Part shown: positions 48,601-60,600 of the stretch, piece by piece
How the letters are laid out: every line of letters begins with the position of its first letter
Numbering within the stretch: position 1 is the stretch's first letter
Assembly (NCBI GenBank): GCA_037576195.1
Contig: CM075104.1
Span: forward strand, 10,050,775 to 10,114,774
Origin: Phytoseiulus persimilis
Lineage: Eukaryota; Arthropoda; Arachnida; Mesostigmata; Phytoseiidae
Length of the DNA: 64,000 nt
Direction of reading: 5' to 3'
Made by a program: the position numbers and the translations under genes
The notes under the pieces: generated by a model
The model's input: the letters and a program-made list of their open reading frames with translations, nothing else
Databases searched by the model: none
What the model was told of the DNA's origin: nothing

Positions 48601-51600
48601 ATCCTGATGAGCGTAGGGGAGGGAACGGACGAGATGTCTAATTCGTACAAGTCAAGGAAACACCCGGACCGCTGTGCGGGTATGCGCGGAATGGTTTCAA
48701 CTTCGAACTTTCTTCAGCTCGCTCACGCGACTTGGAGGGTTACTGCGATCGCTGGACATTCCGACTGGGGATGGTTATGGGGGAAGCAGTCGAAAGCGAT
48801 TCGAAATCACGCTGCAGCCGAATCAGCGTTGCGAACGCGGAGAAAACAAAAACGGAGCTATCTGGGCTGGGCTTGGCACTCAAAACGAAACTGAGACACG
48901 ATCACTGATGAGACCACTTTCGCGCACAGCCGTCGAATGACTAACCCGCGGGGCATTGGTAGGTGCCATTCGTTTCCTGAACAACGCTAGATCATAATCC
49001 ATGACTTTGAAGAGTCAGGAAAACGACGAAGAGAAAGAAGGTGATCGCTGGGGCTCCAGTGCGAGGCAGCCCTTGTGGTTTCTCGTGAGTCCCCTTTTCT
49101 TTCGAGGGTTTTCACCCGTTGCTGCGCCCACATAGGCCGACGTTGCCCCGTCTTTGGATTTTGTCCGTCGTCGCTATCGAGCTTCCAATTCCCAGTGGAC
49201 TTCCTCTTTTCTCTGGCCTTTCCCGATCTTGCAACCGAATCCCAAAAGGATTGATCAGAGCAGCTCCGAAGTTGTGGGTCTGCGATTCTTCGAACGTCAT
49301 CGGCGCAGACAGAAAACAACGATAAAGTGTATCGGGCGGAAACAATTCGTCGCTTAGAGCATGCGTCTCCCGCCGTAATGAAAAGAATTGAGTTGTTCCA
49401 ACGTTGGAACAGACCACAAGAGCAGTAATCGAACTGAGCGAGCGAGCCTTCCGAACGATGGCGATCGTGACGCTTCTGTCCGCTCAACGATTCAGACATA
49501 GATGAGCCTGAAGCGGCGGGGAGCTTCGGGAATCATATATGGCGGCATAAGAAGACGAGAAAAGAAACGGGAAACTGCCGACCGTACGGGGAGAGCGGCG
49601 GGGAAATGATGAACAAAGTCCATGATCCGCCCTGTGGAAAAGTGGTAGCTGCTCAGTGGTGGCGGCGTTGGTAGCAGTCGGAGCAGGAGCAGGAAAGCAG
49701 AGAAAAATGCTGGAGCATGGCGCGCTCGCTCCGAGTGGTGCTTGTTGCTGCTGCTCCAGAAATGCCATCGAGCATCTGGGTCATTCTGACAGGGCCGTCT
49801 TTGCCGTGCCGACTCGGCCATCGCTGCCGTCTCCAGGGCACGGGACGGGGAGAAGAAGAAGTCGACGGAAAAGGGGGAACTCAATCAGCTGAGAAAGATA
49901 ATTTCCCCACGACCAAAACGATCCGATATAGAATGAGACCTATATTAGACCAATGATGAGTTGTGTTTCGGCAACGTCATTCGCCATCATTGATTACAGT
50001 GTTTTGTAACGTTTTCACTGGAGAACCCGAGTCGTTTCCGAAAGTCAGAATTTAATATTTCTTGAGCTCCCCCTGCCTCCTTGTCCTTCTTCCGGGTGGA
50101 AAGCCGTTCTTTCCCATGCCTGATGCAGCCTCCCTTGGGATAGTTGCGGTCCTTGATGATCATGATGATGATTCGCAACACCTCTCCGGAACTTAACTCA
50201 GAACTTGACGCTTCATTCATAGTAAATGGGTCAGATTGATTCAATTTCGTAGTTCTTGTTCACTATAATTGGTGCCGCTGAGCGTAAGCGATCCGACTGG
50301 AAACCCGTCTTCAGACTACGAGCTCAAGTGGCCGCCTTGAAGCCCATCGGTCCGACAGACGGAAGGAACGCGGAGCGATTCATATCAGTAATTTATCGGG
50401 ATCTACATACAGACGAACTACGTGTTCCGGATGAATATGGAGCTGCAATGGCGCTGGCGGCGAAGATGGTTCGGCGCGACGCCGGCGTCCAGGAATACCC
50501 GATACCGCGAAGTCGATGTCGAGTAGGAATTAACACCGACGATCCATCTCTCCTCAGGCAAAAAAGGCTTCGAGCGGAATGTCGACTGCAGGCCCGTCGG
50601 GGATCTTGGACTTGCCAACGGCGCCATCCCAACGCACGGAATCACGGTGTCAAGCACTGAGGCCGGTTATCCAAAAGAGAAGCTCAGACTCGACGGTGAA
50701 GGGGGATGGTGCGGGTCCATTCCCAGAGCCGGAGAGAACTTCGTTCAGATCGACCTCGCAGCTCCCACCGTGATCCGTGGCCTGCGCACGCAGCCTGTCA
50801 TTCGCCAGGACGGAGGACAGGCGTTCCCGATCAGCGTGAGGATACAGTACACCGACGAAGTTGTCGACGTCTTCAGAGACTACACCGACGCCCTAGGTCG
50901 TCCAATGGAGTTCTCGTTGACTCCCAACAGCGGTTCTGGCTTGGCGGTTATCAATCTCCCACTGCCGATTGAAGCTCGCTTCGTGCGGGTGCTCGTTATG
51001 GAGTACGTGGGCGCGCCGTGCATGCGCTTGGAGCTCATGGGTTGCTCCCGCCAGGACTGCATCGACATCAACGAGTGCCTCCAGAAGAACGGTGAGTTCA
51101 TCGGGGTCTGGCCGGGGGTCGAAGCGGCGAGAACAAAGGCGTCAGAAAATTCCCTGACGTGAAAAGCTGGCAAAAGGCAAAACAGAAGAATTTCCGTGAC
51201 AACAGTCACTTAGTGTCACCGTCGTAGCTTCGGAAGAGCTCGACAAGTGGCACCGGAATAAAAATGAGCGAGTTGTCTGCTGGCCTGGCTGCGAACAGTC
51301 AGAAACAAGAACGTTTTTGTTCCGATGTTTCCCCCCTTCGTCGCCTGCTTTCTGCTCCTGGATTTTGACCTCTCCCCCTTTTCCAGGCGGCTGTCATCAA
51401 CGCTGCGTCAATAGCCCCGGAGGATTCCATTGCATGTGTAACGTCGGCTACGAACTCTACACCAAGAACGGAACTTCGGGCTTCTTCGTTCCGCCAAGCG
51501 AAACCGGTTACCGCGACGGCGACACTTATCAAATCAACAAGACATGCGTTCGTGAGTATCGGCGCCGTTCAAACAGACTTGAAGCGAAATTATCGCTCGC

Positions 51601-54600
51601 ATCTCAGTTCTCTTCTCATGGTCGTATTAACCGACGCTTAATTTCTCTCTATCTTCCCAACCCGGCCGCTGCAGCGAGAGAATGTACGCTGTTGAGGTCA
51701 CCCGAAAACGGCCGAATGCTCTCGACGAAGGACCGGTTCCGTTTCGGCGATTCCGTCAGTTTCCAATGCGACTTTGGTTTCGTGCTCCACGGCGCCCACG
51801 CCCTAACATGCACGTCCGGTGGAAACTGGAACGGTACGATGCCCGCTTGTCTTCCCGCGAAATGCGTCGGACTGCACGACGACCCAACGCAGGGATTGTC
51901 GCTGAGATCCAACTCGCACGACAACTACGTGCCTTTCCAAGACAACGTGACGATCGCGTGCTCAGAAACGGGACGACCGTTGAGGAATACGGCGACGTCG
52001 GAGTTCCGACAGTGCGTCTACAACCCTCAACCTGGAAAGCAGGACTACTGGCTGGCTGGATCCTCTCCCGCATGTGAACGTAAGTCGTGACCAATGCCTT
52101 CCAAGTCTTTCCGAGTCGAGTCCAACGAAGGTATCGCGTCATGAGACTGTGATGGACAGAAAGCACGCTCGTAGCAGATGTCATCAACTCGGTCGCACTC
52201 ACGCATCTCCTCCTCCCACAGGCGTCGACTGCGGACCTCCTCTCGACAGCATCGGTGCCACGTACGGATTCCACGTCGACACGAAATACCGCGCTTCGTT
52301 CTTTTTCGGTTGCGAAGAGACCTTCACCCTGGTTGGCAAAAGCAGTCTGAACGATAATGTCATCCGATGCCAAGAAGACGGTTCTTGGGATTTCGGGGAC
52401 CTCCGATGTGAGGGACCCGTCTGTCAAGATCCCGGCAGGCCCGCCGACGGCTACCAGATTGCGAACAGCTACGAACAGGGATCCGAAGTGACTTTCGGCT
52501 GCACTCGACCGGGATACGTGCCTTACAGCACCGATCCAATAACCTGCGTCAAAAGTAAGCGAATTCGATCGGGCTCCGTCCGTCCACGGGCCGCATCTCA
52601 AAAGACCGTTCCCTATCTAGTCGTCGGATGAAACAAACGGCCGAATCGAATGAAACTCCACGCCGAGTTGTTCCAGGAGCGGTTCTGTGATGAATGCCTG
52701 CTGCGCTCTTTTCAGATGCTGACTGCAAAGTCGTCAAACCGCTAGGAATTACTTCTGGCAAGATTCCGGACAGCGCGATCAACGCAACGTCCGCTCGCAG
52801 CAATTATGAAGCGAAAAACGTTCGGATGGGATCGACCACCGGCTGGTGCGGCACTCAAGAGGCGTTCACCTACGTCACCGTTGACCTGCAGAAGGTCCAC
52901 CACATCAAGGCCATCATGGTTAAGGGCGTCATCACGAACGACGTCGTGGGTCGTCCGACCGAACTCCGATTCTTCTACAAAGTCAAGGAGAACGAGAACT
53001 TCGTGGTCTACTTCCCCAACTTCAACCTCACGTCGCGCGACCCCGGAAACTACGGCGAGTTGACGGTGATCGATCTCCCGCTCAGCGTCAAAGCGCGTTA
53101 CGTCATCCTGGGAATCGTGAGCTACAACAAGAACCCTTGCTTGAAGTTCGAGCTGCTCGGATGCGAGGACAGCGTCGACGACGTCCTGCTCGGCTACGAG
53201 AACGCCGCCCCTGTCTGCGTTGACAAGGAGCCGCCGCGTTTCGAAAACTGCCCGACGCACCCTATCGTCGTGGAGTCGTCGGCCAACGGTATCCTGCCGG
53301 TGAACTTCCCGGTGCCGACGGCCACCGATAATTCTGGACGCGTCGCCCGCATGGAAATCAAGCCGCTCGGCTTCAGACCTCCTCAGATGGTGTTCGAGGA
53401 CACCGTGGTGCAGTACATCGCCTACGATCACGACGGTAACGTCGCCGTGTGCGTGGTGAACATCACCGTGCCGGACTACACGCCTCCGTCGATCAAATGT
53501 CCCCAGTCGTACGTCGTCGAGCTGACCGAGAAGCAGGACAGCTTCGTGGTAAACTTCAACGACACGCGCGCCCAAATCTCGGCCAACGACAAGTCGGGCC
53601 ACGTCGACGTCACGGTGACCCCGGAAACGGCAATCATCCCCATCGGCGGCTACCGGAACATCACCGTCACCGGGACGGACCGTTTCGGTAATCAGGCGTT
53701 CTGCTACTTCCAAGTCTCGGTGCAAGCCACGAGCTGCGTCGACTGGTCGCTGCACGCCCCGACCAACGGCATCGTCAACTGCCTTCCCAACGACGAAACC
53801 ACCGGATACCAGTGTCTCGCCACCTGCAGGAACGGCTACCGCTTCACCGACGGCGAGAAGGCCAAGACGTTCGAGTGCAAGAACAAGGGCCCCTGGCTCC
53901 CGAAGTCCATCATCCCCGACTGCGTCTCGGAGCAGACGAACCAGGCGTCGTACGATGTCACCGCCCAGGTCGAGTACCGCTCCGGAGGCGCCGTCCACGA
54001 GTCCTGCCTCGACCACTACGTCCGCTACGTGCGCACGTTCTACGAACGCTTCAACCGCCAACTGTCCGATCGCTGCTCCGCGATCAATGTCCAGATGGAC
54101 TTATCGTTCCACAACACGACGGCCATGATCAAGAGCGACAACGAGCTCACAATCGACTACGTGGTTCGCATCGTGCCCGTCGTGCACCAGAAAGTGCTCT
54201 ACGATCTTTGCGGCTACACCCTCGGACTCATCTTCGATCTGACCGTTCCAAGCACGTCCGCGCTCATCGAACCAATCCTCAATATTAGCGCTCAGGAGAT
54301 CGGGGGACTCTGTCCCACCATCCAGGCGAAACGGTCCACGATCAAACGCGGCTTCACCTGCGAATTCGGGGAGGTGCTCACCAACGAAACCGGTGTCGTG
54401 CCGAGATGCCTGCACTGTCCCGCTGGAACGTTCGCCTCGGAAGACGAGAAATGCAGCTTCTGTCCCCGAGGCTTCTACCAGGACCTCACCCGCCAGGCCC
54501 AGTGCAAGAAGTGTCCCGACGGAACTCACACGAGGGAGGAGGGCAGCAAATCGCTCAGCGACTGCGTGCCGGTCTGCGGTTACGGAACCTACTCCTCCAG

Positions 54601-57600
54601 CGGCCTCGTGCCCTGCCTGCAGTGCCCGGAGAACTCCTACGCCGGGACCCCTCCCCCCGAGGGCTTCCGCGAGTGCACCAAATGCCAGCCGAACTCGTTC
54701 ACGTATTCGGATGGCGCCGCGCACGCGAGCGCCTGCAAGGCGAGATGCCGGCCGGGAACCTATTCCGAGACCGGGTTGGAACCCTGCTACGAGTGCCCCG
54801 CGAACTTCTACCAGCCTCAGGACGGCCAGACTCAATGCGTCCGTTGCGCCTCGAACCAGCGGACCAACTCTCCGGCTCAAACGACCCCGGAGGCCTGTCA
54901 ACCGGTTCAGTGCAACCCGACCATCTGCAAGAACGGGGGCCTGTGTCTCGCGCAGAACCACCAAGCGACCTGCTACTGCCCCGCAGGCTTCACAGGACAG
55001 TTCTGCGAGCACGACATGGAGGAGTGCTCCTCGAACCCCTGCTACAACGGCGGGTCCTGTATCGATCGTCCCCAGGGCTACGGCTGCAAATGCCCTCCCG
55101 GCTACTCAGGCGCTCAGTGCGAGATCGAGAAGTCCGAATGCGACACGCCCAACATCTGTCCTGAGCGCGCCATGTGCCAGGACCTCCCCGGCTCGGGCTC
55201 GGTGAACTGTCTCTGCCGGTCCGGCTACGAAGGTCCGACCTGTAACGTGACAGTGAACCCGTGCACCGTGGGCCAGAGTCCGTGCCACAACGAAGCAAGA
55301 TGCATCCCGCTAAAACACGGCCGGTACAAGTGCAGCTGCGCGCCGGGCTGGACAGGACCAAACTGCGAATCGAACATCGACGACTGCGCCGAGAGTCCCT
55401 GCCTCCTGGGAGCTAATTGTACGGATTTGGTTAACGACTACGCCTGCGAATGTCCTCCAGGCTTCACCGGGAAACGATGCCAGATCAAGGTCGACCTCTG
55501 CGCAAACACCCCGTGCGGAGACAACGGAGTTTGCGTCGACAAGATGTTCAGTCACGAATGCGTCTGTAAGCCCGGATGGAGCGGCCCGAGCTGCGAGGAC
55601 AACATCGACGAGTGTCTCTCGTCCCCCTGTCAGAACAACGGGGTCTGCATCGACATGATCGACGGCTTCCGCTGCCAGTGCGATTCTGGCTTCACCGGAA
55701 TGACGTGAGTGTGCTCCGGAGCTCCGGGCTTTGCGCTGTATCCGCACATCGGGTCGTTGAGGGCGTAGTTGGATTCACTTTATTTTCGCTCGACAGGTGC
55801 CAACACCACATCGATGATTGCAAGTCGGAACCCTGCCAGAACGGCGGGTCATGCGTCGACCAAATCGATGGTTTCACTTGTGAATGCCGGCCCGGATTCG
55901 TTGGACTGCAATGCGAAGCCGAAACCGACGAGTGCATCTCGGGGCCGTGCCACGCCACGGGAACGTCGAAATGCATCGACAAGGATAACGGTTTCGAGTA
56001 AGTGGAGCGAGAGAGAACACTTCATGGCCTCGAGCGTTGATCGCCGACTGGGGTCGAAAACAGCGATCTCGTGAGTCACAGAGCTGAGATTTCGTGATGA
56101 TTTTTCAGATGCGTCTGCAATGCGGGCTACAGCGGAGAGTTTTGCGAAGTCGACACCGACGAATGCGAGTCTTCGCCCTGTGAAAACGGTGCCAAATGTA
56201 TTGATAAGGTCGGAAGTTTCTACTGCCACTGTCCGCCTGGATGGACTGGAGAACGGTGCGACGTCGACATCGGAGGCTGCGACTCGAACCCCTGTCTCAA
56301 CAACGCCCGTTGTATCGACCTCTTCGAGGACTTCTTCTGCGTCTGTCCAAGTGGTACCGATGGCAAGCGCTGTCAGACCTCACCGCGGCGGTGCATCGGC
56401 AATCCATGCATGCACGGATCCGAGTGCCAGGACTTCGGTAGCGGACTCAACTGCACATGCGCCGAGGAGTTCACCGGCATCGGTTGCCAATACGAGTTCG
56501 ACGTGAGTAGCTCCGGCCATCAGTCTCGCTAGTTTTCGTCCAGGTTCCGGTCAGAGAGTGTAGGAAACCGATGCAACGTCGAGCTTTCATCACGGTTTCG
56601 CTCATTTTGCAGGCATGTGCTGAGAACGTCTGCCAGAACGGGGGGAAATGTAAACCGAGCGGCAAAACATTTGTCTGCGACTGCCCTCCTGGATACGGAG
56701 GCAAGACCTGTGAGCAGGATATCCAGGATTGCAGCGCCACCTCGTGTCCGCCAGGCGCCGAATGCATCGACCTCACCAACGGTTTCTACTGCAAGTGCCC
56801 CTTCAACTACACTGGTGAAGACTGTCGAAAGCAGATTTCGATCGACTACAATCTGTACTTCAACGACGAGAGCCGCTCATCTGGAGCTGCTCTCAACACT
56901 CCTTTCGATCTGAACGCCACCAGCTTCTCCTTGGGGCTCTGGGTGCAGTTCAACACCCCCGGCAGCTCCGGGGCCATCCTCAGTCTCTATTCCACGTCCC
57001 ACGTGCACAAGATTATGAACACGACACAACTTCTTAGACTCGACGACTCCGGAGTGCGGGTGGCGTTCTTCCCGAAGCACACGAAGGAGATCTTCATTCC
57101 CTATCTCGACAACGTTCCGGTCAACGACGGCAACTGGCATCACGTTGTTGTCCAGTGGGATGGCCAGGAAGGGACGCTTACCCTGATCACGGACACGGCC
57201 CTCGCGGGTGTTGTCACCGGCTACGTCAAGGGCGAGCGACTTCCACCGTACGGCTGGCTGAGCCTCGGAGCTCCGGTCGACACGACCGAAATGCGAACAA
57301 AGCCCGAGAGCGGTTTCCATGGACGTCTGTCCAGAGTGAATGTTTGGGACCGCGTGCTCGACCTCACCCACGAGATTCCGGGACAGTTCAGGTCCTGCCA
57401 GAATTCTCCGGTTCTTTTCAACGGCCTACTAGTCCGCTGGGCGAACTACGACAAAATCGTGGGAACGGTCGAACGCCAAGTTCCCGGTCATTGCGGAGAA
57501 CAGTCCTGCACAACGACCGTCACGGAAGAGTGCATCGCCAAAGTGGGCGACAAGGTTCCACCGAGGACTGTCTACTGCCCTCCCGACATGTGGGTGGTCA

Positions 57601-60600
57601 CGCCGAACGACACAATCGCTCTCCAGTGGGAAGAGCCGGAGTTCTCGGACGAAACCGGACAGAAAGTAGCCGTCACCGAGCTCAACAAGATCCGTTCCGG
57701 TCACACTTTCGCCAAGGGTATCTTCGACCTCTCGTACGTCGCTAAAGACGCCGCTGGCAACCAGGCACAATGCGACTTCCGTATTCACGTCCTCAACGAT
57801 TTCTGCCCCATCCCGGCTGCGCCTGTCGGTGGTTACCGTCAATGCTCCGACTGGGGTCCGGGCAGCAGGTTCAAGGTTTGCAGCATTGGCTGTGACGATG
57901 GCCTGGAGTTCTCTGAGAAAGTTCCTCAGTTCTTCGTTTGCGGAGCCGAAGGTTTCTGGAGGCCGAACGACCGACCCGAACTGCCATTCTCGTTTCCCGC
58001 CTGTGCTCGTAAGTATATAAATGATTTCCCCGTGTTCGACCCGTTTAAGACAATGAAAGACGCGAGAGAGGAGGAAGCCTGCTGGGGCGCCATCGAGCTC
58101 CTCCATGATGTGTAGAGCACGCTCGTCGCCATCTTGGATTTACGTAGATGAGAGATAAAGTCCTGCCTCAATTGACGCCCTCTTTCCGTCGTTTACAGCC
58201 AAGCGCCCTGCGCAACGACTCTTCCGAGTCTCGATGGACTTCTCGTCAACGGTCGTTTGCTCGGACTCTGGAAAGAAGATCCTGCGATCCAGAATTACTG
58301 AGGCTCTGCTTCAAATCGACGATAAATGGCGCGTGTGCGTTGACCAGTACCCGCCCCGTTGTACTGGAATCCAGCTTTTCGTCAAGTGCCACAAGAACGG
58401 TGGCCGAGCTAAACGGCAGGCCGACAAAGACGGGGAGCCGGTCAGCATTTATTCCTTGGAAATCAGTTTCCCCGCTCACAAGGATCCTGTCGTGAATTCG
58501 GAGACTCAGCAGAAGGCGACCGTGCGCTCGGTGGTGGAGCAGGCGATTTTGCAGGCGAACGCCTTCGATGTTCGCGAAACCCTTCCAAACGTCCAGCCCG
58601 ACCTCACTTCGTTGAAAATCACCACCGACTACTCGTGCGCCTCCGGCGAGGTTCCGGTGAACACCTTCTGCGTCAAATGCGCCCTGGGAACTTTCTTCAG
58701 CAACAAGACAAACACTTGCGACCCCTGTCCGAACGGTTTCTACCAAGACGCGAGCGGCCAGCTCTCTTGCAAGCCATGCCCCGAAATCAACGGAAAACAG
58801 GGTATCACGGCCAGCTTCGGGGCTCGGGCGGTCGAGGAGTGCAAGCAACGCTGTACTCCAGGACAGTACTTCGATGCGACCGTTGGTTTCTGCAGACCTT
58901 GCGGGTACGGTTTCTACCAGCCCGAGGAGGGATCGTTCAAATGCGAACCATGCGGACCCGGGCTCACGACTCGAACGAACGAAGCCGCGTCCATCCAGGA
59001 ATGCCGCGAAGAATGCAAACCCGGACTCCAACTCACCATCACGGGACAATGCGAACCCTGTCCCAAGGGAACGTTCCGCACGAGTGGTATGCCTTCGTGT
59101 CAACAGTGTCCCAAAGGCAGGACCACGGCCGACTTCGGCTCCACGACTGTCGAGCAGTGCTCTCTCGAAGTCTGCCAGATCGGGCACTACCTCAACGTCA
59201 CTCGCAACTACTGCATGCCGTGCCCGAAAGGAACCTACCAAGATGAGGAACAACGCGACTCAGAATGCAAGCCCTGCCCCGCTGACACGACAACCGATGC
59301 CGTGGGAGCCACGGAGCCCTCGTACTGCTCTGATCCTTGCATGGTGAACGGTGAGAAACGTGTCTGCCACAAGAACGCCTACTGCGTGTTCATCGAGGAC
59401 GAACAGGACTTCGCTTGCAAGTGTATGCCCAAATTCAAGTTCAGCAATGAGACGGCCGAGTGTATCGGTGAGTGGCTTCAAGTTGCCTACTCCCCTTCAT
59501 CAGAGTCGAAGTTCCAGCTTTCCTCATTTCTTGTCCCCCGTTTCCCTTGCGCGATCTGACCCGTGACCTCTTCTGTCCCCAGACGTCTGCGAGGACTACT
59601 GTGAGAACGGAGGCAAATGCGAAATTCCGCAGAACGCTGTCGAGCCCCGTTGTGTCTGCCACAGTAACTTCTACGGCGAACGCTGCGAGAGGAAGTCCGA
59701 TTTCGTCTACGTTGCTGGAGGTATCGCGGCCGCCGTCGTGTTCCTCATCGTGATGGTGCTCCTGATCTGGATGATTTGCGTCAGGTACTGTCGCTGTGCA
59801 TTATATGCGTTATCGTAGACGAGGAAGGACGTGGGCATAGATACCTGTACTAGAAGAGCAACCCCCTCTGTCACGGGCATCGGTTTCGTGAAGCGAATTC
59901 GCTATCAGGGCATTGCGCAAGCACCCAGACCGTAAGGCACTTCCGCTGAGCGCTTCCGACGCGATCCATCACGGATTCGTCCCGAGTATGCAAAAATGTT
60001 ACCTCACAGAGACATTGAATCACCTTCATCGGCAGAAGGCCCAGTAACGATGTTTCTGGGGAGATCCCATTCGCGGCGATGCGCACAAGCTCGCAGAACT
60101 CGAAGCCAGAAGTCGAACGTAGCGAAATACTTCGAGCGACAGGAAGCGTCACAGCTGGATAATTAACGAATTCAGAAATGCGATGGATTTTCTTCCGGTC
60201 GAGTAATCCACCGATCGCTGCCAGCTCGGGAGGCGATGCGGGGATCTTCTTCCGAACGAATATTGTTCACGATTCTCACTGACGGGACATGCAACCGAGA
60301 CGCTCTTCGGCACTGCCCCGTTTAACATATTGAGATGGTGGATACCCGAATGTGTAGAACTTCGTGTCGCCATGTTTGTTGCTGACCATCGGCCGCCCAA
60401 GGCTCTTTCGAGTCGTAACATCGGCTGAAGGTCAACTCCACACGGACGCAACACCAGTTTCGCGTCAGCTGAACAGAACCACAAGTCAGAGCCGTCGGAA
60501 GAATGAGCTGGGATCGATGTCGCGATCAGAATCCGTTTCGAACGGGCTCGTACGTTTGAGTTGTCAACGACTGGTTTCTGTCGAAAAGTAACGGCTCGTT

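Noticed and set aside
48660-48900. EGF-like and protein-like strings in uif intron 7
   Set aside because: They lie in different frames and lack splice sites in the right phase. The exon 7 to exon 8 junction is complete without them.
52742-55012. Long minus-strand open frames (439 and 303 residues) opposite uif exon 12
   Set aside because: They are shadows of C/G-ending codons on the plus strand, with no Cys or domain pattern of their own. The same applies at 46018-46785, 57429-58106 and 58246-59253.
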